Shown here: positions 1-6,022 of the stretch, piece by piece
How positions within the stretch are numbered: position 1 is the first letter of the stretch
Layout: every line of letters begins with the position of its first letter
Assembly: GCA_002340305.1 (NCBI GenBank)
Contig: DDLU01000072.1
Location: forward strand, 1 to 8,376
Source of the DNA: Desulfovibrio sp. UBA2564
GTDB taxonomy: Bacteria > Desulfobacterota > Desulfovibrionia > Desulfovibrionales > Desulfovibrionaceae
Direction of reading: 5' to 3'
Length of the DNA stretch: 8,376 bases
The notes under the pieces: generated by a model
The model's input: only the letters and a program-made list of their open reading frames with translations
What the model was told of the DNA's origin: nothing
The model's database searches: none
Program-made: the position numbers and the translations under genes

Positions 1-330
1 CTCCCCGAAGCGCACAACGACTTCATTATGGCGGTTGTGGGTGAGGAACTCGGCTTTATCGGCGTACTGGCTGTTTTTGCAGTCATCGCCTTCCTCGTTT
101 GGCGCGGATTTAAAATCGCGCTGGCACAGGATGATTTGCAGGACCGTTTTACCGCTTACGGGCTGACCATCATGCTGGCGTTAGGCTTCTGCCTGAACCT
201 CGCAGTGGTCATGGGAACCGTACCTCCCAAGGGTGTACCCATGCCCTTCGTAAGTTACGGCGGATCAAGCTTGCTGATCTCCTGCATCTGCACAGGCATT
301 CTCCTTAATCTTTCACGGGGGAAAGTCTGA
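1..330 (+). CDS. ftsW: FtsW, septal peptidoglycan polymerase (3' end only)
   Basis: C-terminal 109 residues of an SEDS-family membrane glycosyltransferase. With its class B PBP partner, FtsW polymerises lipid II into septal glycan. The reading frame is open from base 1, so the start lies outside the window. Visible signatures are the LPEAHNDFI stretch at the very start (family form PEAHTDF) followed by GEELG, and the loop PPKGVPMPFVSYGGSS at about residues 75-90 of the fragment, which is diagnostic for FtsW/RodA/SpoVE. Hydrophobic segments at about 17-35, 53-72 and 88-104 fit the last membrane helices. The protein ends soon after the last helix with a short basic tail (SRGKV). The stop codon overlaps the murG start (ATGA). 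RodA or SpoVE are sister families; the location directly before murG in a dcw cluster favours FtsW. Confidence 0.95.
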   Translation, partial: LPEAHNDFIMAVVGEELGFIGVLAVFAVIAFLVWRGFKIALAQDDLQDRFTAYGLTIMLALGFCLNLAVVMGTVPPKGVPMPFVSYGGSSLLISCICTGILLNLSRGKV

Positions 331-1424
331 TGAAACGCATTATCCTGACCACGGGCGGCACAGGGGGCCATGTTTTCCCTGCACTTGCCGTTGCCCATGA
401 AATCAAAGACCGTTTCCCCGAATGCGAGATTCTCTTTCTCGGCGGCAAGGGACCGGAACGGGAAATGGTTGAACGGGCTGGAATCGCTTTTAAAGGACTT
501 CCGGCAAAAAGCGTTCTGGGCGGTGGGATTAAAAAAGTTTTCGGTTCGCTCTGGGTTGTGGCTGCCATGTTTATGGCTTTGAAGGAGATTGCATCCTTTA
601 AGCCTGACGTAGTTATCGGTTTCGGCGGCTATGCCGGATTCTGTCCGGTACTGGCTGCATGGATACTCGGCGTGCCCACTGCAATCCACGAACAGAACAG
701 CGTGCCAGGTGTGACCAACCGCATTCTGGGCAAGGTTGTAAAAAGAATTTTCGCCTCCTTTGAGGACAGGAACGAATCATTCCCCGCAGAAAAGACTGTC
801 GTGGTGGGTAATCCGGTCCGTAAAGAGATAATGAACTCCGGCCCTAATGCTAAACAAATTGCGGACCCCAAAAAGGTTCTGGTCTTCGGCGGAAGCCAGG
901 GCGCGGCAGCCATCAATGATGCAATAATCGATGGACTCGCCAAGCTCAGGGAAGCAGGCATAACCCTGCGCCACCAGACCGGAAAAGCTGACTTTGAAAA
1001 AGTCCGTAAAGCATACGCGGAAAACGGCATGGAGACCGGAAAGGTTTCCCCGTTCATCCATGACATGGGCGAAGCTTATGCTGAAGCTTCACTCGTTGTA
1101 TGCAGAGCCGGAGCATCCACTGTTTTCGAAGTTGCGGCAGCGGGCAAGCCGGCAATATTTATCCCGTTTCCGTATGCCACCCACGATCACCAGACCGGGA
1201 ACGGACGTTCCCTGACTGATCTGGGAGCGGCAGTACTTATTCCGCAAAATGAACTTGGCGGAGACAGGCTGGCTGATGAAATTATTAAACTGATTGCGGA
1301 TCAGGACGGTTTGAAAGCCATGGGAAACAAAGGACTTTCATTTTCCCGCACTGACGCAGCCTCCGCCATCGCGGACGGCATTGGAGATATTGTTAGAATG
1401 AAAACAGTGAGAGGTGCAGCATGA
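330..1424 (+). CDS. murG: MurG, lipid II synthase (UDP-GlcNAc transferase)
   Basis: A 364-residue GT-B (GT28) glycosyltransferase that moves GlcNAc from UDP-GlcNAc onto lipid I to make lipid II at the inner face of the cytoplasmic membrane. The glycine-rich loop TTGGTGGH lies at residues 7-14. A second loop, GFGGYAGFCP, lies at 97-106 where E. coli has GGYVSGP, and is followed by AIHEQNSVPG. The C-terminal domain begins with VFGGSQGA at 185-192. The UDP-GlcNAc site CRAGASTVFE lies at 258-267, followed by AAAGKPAIFIPFP and a Gln in THDHQ matching the donor-contact region. Length is typical for the family. The start at 330 overlaps the ftsW stop (ATGA) and is preceded by a GGGGGA ribosome site about 7 bases upstream, suggesting coupled translation. 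The gene ends in another ATGA overlap with murC. Confidence 0.98.
   Translation: MKRIILTTGGTGGHVFPALAVAHEIKDRFPECEILFLGGKGPEREMVERAGIAFKGLPAKSVLGGGIKKVFGSLWVVAAMFMALKEIASFKPDVVIGFGGYAGFCPVLAAWILGVPTAIHEQNSVPGVTNRILGKVVKRIFASFEDRNESFPAEKTVVVGNPVRKEIMNSGPNAKQIADPKKVLVFGGSQGAAAINDAIIDGLAKLREAGITLRHQTGKADFEKVRKAYAENGMETGKVSPFIHDMGEAYAEASLVVCRAGASTVFEVAAAGKPAIFIPFPYATHDHQTGNGRSLTDLGAAVLIPQNELGGDRLADEIIKLIADQDGLKAMGNKGLSFSRTDAASAIADGIGDIVRMKTVRGAA
1411..1416 (+). promoter_or_regulatory. Ribosome binding site of murC
   Basis: GAGGTG lies inside the last codons of murG, with its GAGG core 6 bases before the ATG at 1421. It supports 1421 as the murC start. The alternative in-frame ATG at 1478 has only a weak CGGA about 16 bases upstream. 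Confidence 0.6.
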
Positions 1425-2890
1425 TCGCAGCAGAAGGACCGAGTGTACCCTTAGTAACGGACACCGCATGTCCCATCATGCGCAGCAGGGTCGGCAACAT
1501 CCACATGATCGGCATCGGCGGCTCAGGCATGAGCGGCATTGCCGAAGTACTCATCAACATGGGCTTTACCGTGACCGGTTCCGATCTGGCAGCCGGGGCC
1601 CCGGTTAAACGTCTGCTCAAGATGGGTGCACAGGTTTTTATCGGACACGGTGCAGAAAATGTTACCGATGCTGATGTTGTGGTTAAGTCCACTGCTATTT
1701 CCGAAGAGAATCCGGAAGTTCTCAAAGCCCGCGAGCTTGGTATCCCCATCATTCCCAGAGCGGAAATGCTGGCTGAGCTGATGCGCCTGCGTACCGGTAT
1801 TGCCGTTGCCGGAACCCACGGCAAGACGACCACCACCTCTTTGCTGGCTACAATTTTCACTGAAGCTGAGCTGGACCCCACCGTCATCATCGGCGGCAGG
1901 CTGAATACCTTCGGCAGTAATGCCCGTCTTGGTGACGGACAATTCCTCATCGCCGAAGCGGATGAATCAGACGGTTCATTCCTCTGCCTCTCCCCGATCA
2001 TCACAGTGGTGACTAACGTGGACAAGGACCACCTTGATTTCTACGGCGATCAGCAAGCCATTGACGAGAGTTTCCGCAAATTCATGAACTCCATTCCTTT
2101 CTACGGAATGAACGTTGTCTGCGGTGACGATGAAGGTGTGCAGAGACTGCTGCCCTCCATCAAACGCCCCTGCATGACTTACGGCCTGAACGAAGGCAAC
2201 AGACTGCGCGGTGAAATCCTGTCCTGCGAAGTCCGCTCCCTGTTCAGGGTTTACCTTGATGAAAAGCTGCTCGGCGAAGTTTCTCTGGCCCAGCCCGGTA
2301 AGCACAACATACTCAACGCTCTGGGCGCAATCGGGGTTTCCCTTGAAGCGGGTCTTGATCCGGCAGTAATCCTTTCCGGACTTTCCAACTTCATGGGCGT
2401 AGGACGTAGATTCGAAAAAAAAGGCGAAGCCAAAGGAATCCTCGTGGTTGATGACTACGGTCATCATCCTGCAGAAATTCAGGCTACAATTGAAACCGCC
2501 AAATCCTGCTTTCCGCAGCGCAGGCTGGTTGTGGCCTTTCAGCCGCACAGGTTTACCCGCACCGAGGCCCTGTTCGGAGAGTTCTGCAAGACCTTTGAGA
2601 AAGCCGATGAACTGCTGCTGACTGAAATCTATCCTGCGTCCGAAGATCCCATTCCGGGCGTAAACGGAATGTCTTTGGCGCAGGGCATCAGACAGGTCAG
2701 CGACACCAAGGTCCGCTTCTACCCGGACTTTGAAATGATGCAGAACGAACTGGCTAATATTCTCAAGCCCGGAGACCTGTTCATCACTCAGGGTGCCGGT
2801 TCAATTTACACCGTTGGCGAAAAGTTTTTGAAGTATCTGGCAGAGGACGGTGAAAAAGTCCTCAAGCCGGAAGAAGTAACAGCTTTGTAG
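1421..2890 (+). CDS. murC: MurC, UDP-N-acetylmuramate-L-alanine ligase
   Basis: A 489-residue ATP-dependent Mur ligase that adds L-Ala to UDP-MurNAc, the first amino acid of the stem peptide; it is cytoplasmic. The N-terminal Rossmann domain shows IHMIGIGGSGMSGIAE at about 27-42. The ATP P-loop GTHGKTTTT is at 131-139. The central-domain motif EADESDGSF begins at 179, followed by TNVDKDHLDFYG (metal/ATP region). The C-terminal domain has VVDDYGHHP (DDYGHHP at 344-350) and QPHRFTRT from 374, both typical of MurC rather than MurD/E/F. The start at 1421 overlaps the murG stop and has a good ribosome site. However, family similarity really begins near residue 20 (MRSRVGNIHMIG), so an ATG at 1478 giving 470 residues is possible. 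A run of eight A lies at 2415-2422. The family call is very secure; the start is less so. Confidence 0.98.
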   Translation: MIAAEGPSVPLVTDTACPIMRSRVGNIHMIGIGGSGMSGIAEVLINMGFTVTGSDLAAGAPVKRLLKMGAQVFIGHGAENVTDADVVVKSTAISEENPEVLKARELGIPIIPRAEMLAELMRLRTGIAVAGTHGKTTTTSLLATIFTEAELDPTVIIGGRLNTFGSNARLGDGQFLIAEADESDGSFLCLSPIITVVTNVDKDHLDFYGDQQAIDESFRKFMNSIPFYGMNVVCGDDEGVQRLLPSIKRPCMTYGLNEGNRLRGEILSCEVRSLFRVYLDEKLLGEVSLAQPGKHNILNALGAIGVSLEAGLDPAVILSGLSNFMGVGRRFEKKGEAKGILVVDDYGHHPAEIQATIETAKSCFPQRRLVVAFQPHRFTRTEALFGEFCKTFEKADELLLTEIYPASEDPIPGVNGMSLAQGIRQVSDTKVRFYPDFEMMQNELANILKPGDLFITQGAGSIYTVGEKFLKYLAEDGEKVLKPEEVTAL

Positions 2891-2902
2891 GAAAATATCT
2901 AT

Positions 2903-3775
2903 ATGACACTGGAATTGCTCCATAAACCGAGCATGGCAAAGCTCACATCCCTCGGCATTGGCGGATACGCCCGTGTACAGGCCAAGGTGCGCGATGAAGC
3001 CGGGCTGGATGAACTTTCCCGCTTTGTTGAGCGTGAAGGTTCAGGCCTGCTTGCCATCGGTGAAGGAAGCAACATGCTCGCCGGGGACGGGGAACTTAAC
3101 CTCGCTCTGGTGCAGGTGGCCCGCCATCGCAAAGCTCAAGCGGAAATATCCGGTACTACCGTGCTGGTTCCCGCCGACATGCGTTTACCGGGACTGCTTT
3201 CAGTGCTCATAAAGAATGGCCTTGGCGGAATGGAAGGCTTAGCCGGAATCCCCGGTTCAGTGGGCGGCTCCATCGCCATGAATGCCGGATCATACGGCAC
3301 AGACATGCAGGCTTCCGTGAAGCGCGTTCGGCTCTGGACTCCTTCTAAGGGACTTTTCTGGAAGGACGCAGCAGACCTTGAATGGGGCTACCGCCATTTT
3401 TCTTTAGGAAATGACGAATTCTTTCTGGTCTGGGAAGTTGAATTTGAGCTTTCCGGGTCAACAGAGAAAGAAGTTCGGGCCAAGATAAAAGAAACATTTG
3501 AAAAGAAGAAAACCACCCAGCCGGTCACCGCTAGGACCGCCGGATGTGTTTTCAAGAATCCGGAAGGATGCAGCGCAGGCAAGCTGCTGGACGATGCCGG
3601 ATTCAAAGGCAGAAACCTCGGGGGCATGGGCTTTTCTGAAATGCACGCCAACTTCCTCGAAAACAAGGGAGACGGTACCGCAGAGCAGGCACTGGAACTC
3701 ATGTCTCAGGCAACCGAAGCTGTGGCTGAAAAATTCGGCATCACTCTAAAGCCGGAGGTAATCATACTGTCATGA
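2903..3775 (+). CDS. murB: MurB, UDP-N-acetylenolpyruvoylglucosamine reductase
   Basis: A 290-residue FAD enzyme that uses NADPH to reduce UDP-GlcNAc-enolpyruvate to UDP-MurNAc, the step just before MurC. FAD-binding motifs visible are SLGIGGYARV near the N-terminus, IGEGSNML (GEGSN at 53-57) and GIPGSVGGSIAMNAGSYG (IPGSVGG at 116-122). YRHF at 163-166 carries the substrate-binding Arg. The catalytic segment AGCVFKNPEG has Cys215 where E. coli has the proton-donor Ser229. The segment SAGKLLDDAGFKG and the motif MHANFLEN follow. The C-terminal PEVIIL supplies the conserved Glu (E285). Length and compact form point to type II MurB, shorter than the roughly 340-residue E. coli type I. It starts 12 bases after murC with AGGA overlapping the murC stop codon, and ends in an ATGA overlap with ftsQ. 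Confidence 0.97.
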   Translation: MTLELLHKPSMAKLTSLGIGGYARVQAKVRDEAGLDELSRFVEREGSGLLAIGEGSNMLAGDGELNLALVQVARHRKAQAEISGTTVLVPADMRLPGLLSVLIKNGLGGMEGLAGIPGSVGGSIAMNAGSYGTDMQASVKRVRLWTPSKGLFWKDAADLEWGYRHFSLGNDEFFLVWEVEFELSGSTEKEVRAKIKETFEKKKTTQPVTARTAGCVFKNPEGCSAGKLLDDAGFKGRNLGGMGFSEMHANFLENKGDGTAEQALELMSQATEAVAEKFGITLKPEVIILS

Positions 3776-4623
3776 GCGTAGCAGGACTGAACAAAAGCAG
3801 GCTGAATCTTTCCAAATCAGGAAAGAAAGGAGGCCGCAACAAAGCGAAGAAGCGCAAGAATCCTTCGCAGCCGACCGGTGGTATTTTTACCGCCCTGCTG
3901 CGCAAGATATTCATTTCCGGTGCCTGTCTGCTGGTGCTGGCTATTCTGGGGATCGGCTGCCTTGCAGGTTACCGCTGGGTTACCCAGCTGCCTTATTTTG
4001 CCTTGCAGGATATCAAGGTCAGCGGCAACCATCGCTTGAGCTACGGGGAAATCCTGAACATTGCCGATGTGAACCTGAATAAAAACAGCCTTGCGGTAAA
4101 CATCAGCGAAGTGGAAAACAGACTCAGCGACAACCTATGGATCGAGTCTGCGGCAGTAAGACGGCAGCTGCCTGCAAAGATGCAGATTCATGTGCGCGAA
4201 AAAAAACCCCGCTTCATGGTCCGCCACAACGATGCTCTTTACTACTGCGACAGCAACGGCGAACTTATCGCCCCGGTAGCCCCGGGCAAGTTCAGTTCAC
4301 TGCCGTTCCTGAATATTGAATCTGATGCCATGGATAAGGCAGCAATCCTGCCTGAATTCATGAGCATGCTCAGTAGACGGGAACTGCCCTTTGATCCGGG
4401 CCAGATTGCGTGGATCGATATAAAGGGCGGAAACCGCATGGAAATTTTTATGGACAGACTCGGCCTTACGGTGCTGCTGGGTCTGGACAACTGGCAAGAA
4501 CAGCTTTCACACCTGAACGCAGTATGGAACGACCTCAAAAACAGGGGAGAGTTCAGGGACGTGGCAGTCATTTCAACCGGGAAAAACAGGGTCTGGGTTG
4601 AAAAACGCAGTTCCGGGAAATGA
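3772..4623 (+). CDS. ftsQ: FtsQ, cell division protein (POTRA domain)
   Basis: A 283-residue bitopic membrane protein of the divisome, which in other bacteria forms the FtsQ-FtsB-FtsL complex that links the FtsZ ring to septal synthases. The first 45 residues form a very basic cytoplasmic tail (KKGGRNKAKKRK at about 18-29). One membrane helix follows at about 46-68 (FISGACLLVLAILGIGCLAG). The periplasmic POTRA domain spans about 76-145: YFALQDIKVSGNHRLSYGEI, then WIESAAVRRQLPAKMQIHVRE. The remaining C-terminal part matches the FtsQ beta domain in layout. Sequence conservation in this family is low, so the call rests on architecture, the POTRA signature and position between murB and ftsA. The start overlaps the murB stop (ATGA); a strong GGAGGT sits 12 bases upstream, which is a rather long spacing. 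A run of eight A followed by four C lies at 4199-4210. Confidence 0.94.
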   Translation: MSVAGLNKSRLNLSKSGKKGGRNKAKKRKNPSQPTGGIFTALLRKIFISGACLLVLAILGIGCLAGYRWVTQLPYFALQDIKVSGNHRLSYGEILNIADVNLNKNSLAVNISEVENRLSDNLWIESAAVRRQLPAKMQIHVREKKPRFMVRHNDALYYCDSNGELIAPVAPGKFSSLPFLNIESDAMDKAAILPEFMSMLSRRELPFDPGQIAWIDIKGGNRMEIFMDRLGLTVLLGLDNWQEQLSHLNAVWNDLKNRGEFRDVAVISTGKNRVWVEKRSSGK

Positions 4624-4640
4624 TTGCCTCAATTGGCAAT
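4623..4640 (+). other. Small inverted repeat at the ftsQ stop, before ftsA
   Basis: ATTGCC (4623-4628) and GGCAAT (4635-4640) are perfect complements around a 6-base loop. The left arm begins on the last base of the ftsQ stop codon. There is no T-run after it, so it is not an intrinsic terminator. It could be a weak RNA hairpin or an operator-like site; six base pairs can also arise by chance. Confidence 0.35.
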
Positions 4641-4663
4641 ACCCCTAATTTACAAGGATGATG

Positions 4664-4668
4664 AGGAG
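4664..4668 (+). promoter_or_regulatory. Ribosome binding site of ftsA
   Basis: AGGAG, 8 bases before the ATG at 4677 and followed by an A-rich spacer. It is among the strongest ribosome sites in the window and fixes the ftsA start. Unlike the upstream genes, ftsA therefore looks able to initiate independently of translation from the gene before it. Confidence 0.8.
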
Positions 4669-4676
4669 AAAAAATT

Positions 4677-5906
4677 ATGTCCAAGTCTGATCTGATCGTC
4701 GGCCTCGATGTCGGCACCACCAAGATCTGCGCTGTTGTGGGAGAACCCACTGCGGACGGAGTTGACATTGTCGGCATCGGCACAGCCCCGTCCACAGGAC
4801 TGCGCAAAGGCGTGGTGGTCAACATTGAGCAGACAGTCCAGTCCATTAAGAAGGCTCTTGAAGAGGCTGAACTCATGGCCGGCTGCGAAATCCGCTCCGT
4901 ATACGCAGGTATCGCAGGCAGCCATATCAAAGGTTTCAACAGCCACGGCGTAATTGCCGTTAAAGGCGGCGAAGTTACCCAGAAGGATGTTGACCGGGTT
5001 ATCGATGCAGCCAAGGCTGTAGCCATTCCGCTGGACAGGGAAGTTATCCACACCCTGCCGCAGGAATATATTGTTGACGATCAGCGCGGCATTGCCGATC
5101 CGCTGGGCATGGCAGGTGTACGCCTTGAAGTTAAGGTTCACATAGTCACCGGCGCAGTAACTTCCGCACAGAACATCATCCGTTCCTGCCACCGTTCAGG
5201 ACTGGACGTTTCCGACATCGTTCTTGAATCACTGGCTTCCAGTAAAGCTGTTCTTTCCGAAGAAGAAAGGGAAATCGGAGTTGCCATCGTGGATATCGGA
5301 GGCGGTACCACTGATCTGGCAATCTTTGCCAATGATTCAATTAAGCATACTTCTGTTATCGCCCTCGGCGGTAACAACTTGACTAACGACATTGCATTCG
5401 GGCTGAGAACGCCCATGGGGTCTGCGGAACAGATCAAGGTTAAATACGGAACCGCGCTCACCGATCTGGTCACCACTGATGAGACCATTGACGTGCCCTC
5501 CGTAGGCGGCCGCGATCACCGCAAGATGTCCAAGAGAGTACTGGCTGAAATCTGCGAGCCACGCTGTGAGGAAATCCTCTCCCTTGTAGATCAGGAACTG
5601 GTCCGCAGCGGTTACAAGAACATGATTGCTGCAGGCGTTGTGCTCACCGGAGGAACCTCTCTCGTGGACGGAATGCAGGAACTGGCGGAACAGATTTTCG
5701 ATCTGCCGGTCCGCATCGGCTATCCCGCAGGCATGGGAGGCCTGAAGGATGTTGTTAACAGTCCCAAATTCGCCACAGCAGTGGGACTGCTCATGTACGG
5801 CGCGGAAAAAGAAGGCGGCTCCGAGCAGGTCTTCAGAATCCGTGACGAAAATGTCTTCAATCGCATTCTGGGCAGGATGCGCAAATGGTTCACTGATATC
5901 GCGTAA
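4677..5906 (+). CDS. ftsA: FtsA, actin-like membrane tether of the Z ring
   Basis: A 409-residue actin/Hsp70-fold ATP-binding protein that polymerises under the membrane, binds the FtsZ C-terminal peptide and recruits later divisome proteins. The phosphate-1 motif IVGLDVGTTK is at residues 7-16. The phosphate-2 motif VDIGGGTTD is at 205-213, and the adenosine motif VVLTGGTS ends at residue 328. The region between phosphate-1 and about residue 160 contains the FtsA-specific 1C domain in place of actin subdomain 1B. The last 17 residues (VFNRILGRMRKWFTDIA, 393-409) alternate hydrophobic and basic residues, as expected for the amphipathic membrane-targeting helix. Length is close to the family norm. 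The gene lies 53 bases after ftsQ and 116 before ftsZ. MreB and DnaK share the fold, but the C-terminal helix and context exclude them. Confidence 0.98.
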   Translation: MSKSDLIVGLDVGTTKICAVVGEPTADGVDIVGIGTAPSTGLRKGVVVNIEQTVQSIKKALEEAELMAGCEIRSVYAGIAGSHIKGFNSHGVIAVKGGEVTQKDVDRVIDAAKAVAIPLDREVIHTLPQEYIVDDQRGIADPLGMAGVRLEVKVHIVTGAVTSAQNIIRSCHRSGLDVSDIVLESLASSKAVLSEEEREIGVAIVDIGGGTTDLAIFANDSIKHTSVIALGGNNLTNDIAFGLRTPMGSAEQIKVKYGTALTDLVTTDETIDVPSVGGRDHRKMSKRVLAEICEPRCEEILSLVDQELVRSGYKNMIAAGVVLTGGTSLVDGMQELAEQIFDLPVRIGYPAGMGGLKDVVNSPKFATAVGLLMYGAEKEGGSEQVFRIRDENVFNRILGRMRKWFTDIA

Positions 5907-5913
5907 CTACGCA

Positions 5914-5933
5914 TCGCCAGAGAAGGTGGGCGA
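5914..5933 (+). promoter_or_regulatory. Possible weak hairpin just after ftsA
   Basis: TCGCC (5914-5918) pairs with GGCGA (5929-5933) around a 10-base loop, beginning 8 bases after the ftsA stop and followed by AATTTTAT. The GC-rich short stem followed by a four-T run resembles a weak attenuator or terminator. Five base pairs and a short T-run are too little to call it a functional terminator. Confidence 0.25.
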
Positions 5934-5963
5934 ATTTTATCAGTGAATTCAAGGTATGGAGTT

Positions 5964-5989
5964 CTTTTCCGACCCCGATCACGGAAAAG
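5964..5989 (+). promoter_or_regulatory. Perfect 8-bp inverted repeat in the ftsZ leader
   Basis: CTTTTCCG (5964-5971) and CGGAAAAG (5982-5989) are exact reverse complements around a 10-base spacer. The repeat ends 33 bases before the first ftsZ ATG, and no T-run follows. It is the best inverted repeat in the intergenic DNA of the window. It may form an RNA hairpin in the ftsZ leader, act as an operator for a dimeric regulator, or protect a processed mRNA 5' end. The sequence does not decide among these. Confidence 0.5.
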
Positions 5990-6008
5990 TAAACAGCAAA
6001 AGTTTAAC

Positions 6009-6014
6009 AGGGGA
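6009..6014 (+). promoter_or_regulatory. Ribosome binding site of ftsZ
   Basis: AGGGGA lies 8 bases before the first of three consecutive in-frame ATG codons (6023, 6026, 6029). The spacing fits 6023 best, and 6026 remains acceptable. Confidence 0.75.
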
Positions 6015-6022
6015 ATCTAACA

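Noticed and set aside
1393..2548. Minus-strand open frames of 210 and 190 codons opposite murC
   Set aside because: Both are complementary to strongly conserved MurC motifs and have no family features of their own.
3826..3833. AAAGGAGG, a near-perfect ribosome site inside ftsQ
   Set aside because: No start codon follows at a usable distance; the bases encode the Lys-Lys-Gly-Gly stretch of the basic tail.
4633..4650. TTGGCA resembling a -35 box, or a sigma-54 -24 element, before ftsA
   Set aside because: No acceptable -10 box lies at 16-18 bases, and the sigma-54 -12 GC is absent at the required spacing.
4650..5192. A 180-codon minus-strand open frame opposite the start of ftsA
   Set aside because: It is explained as the shadow of the conserved FtsA frame; no ribosome site or domain supports it.
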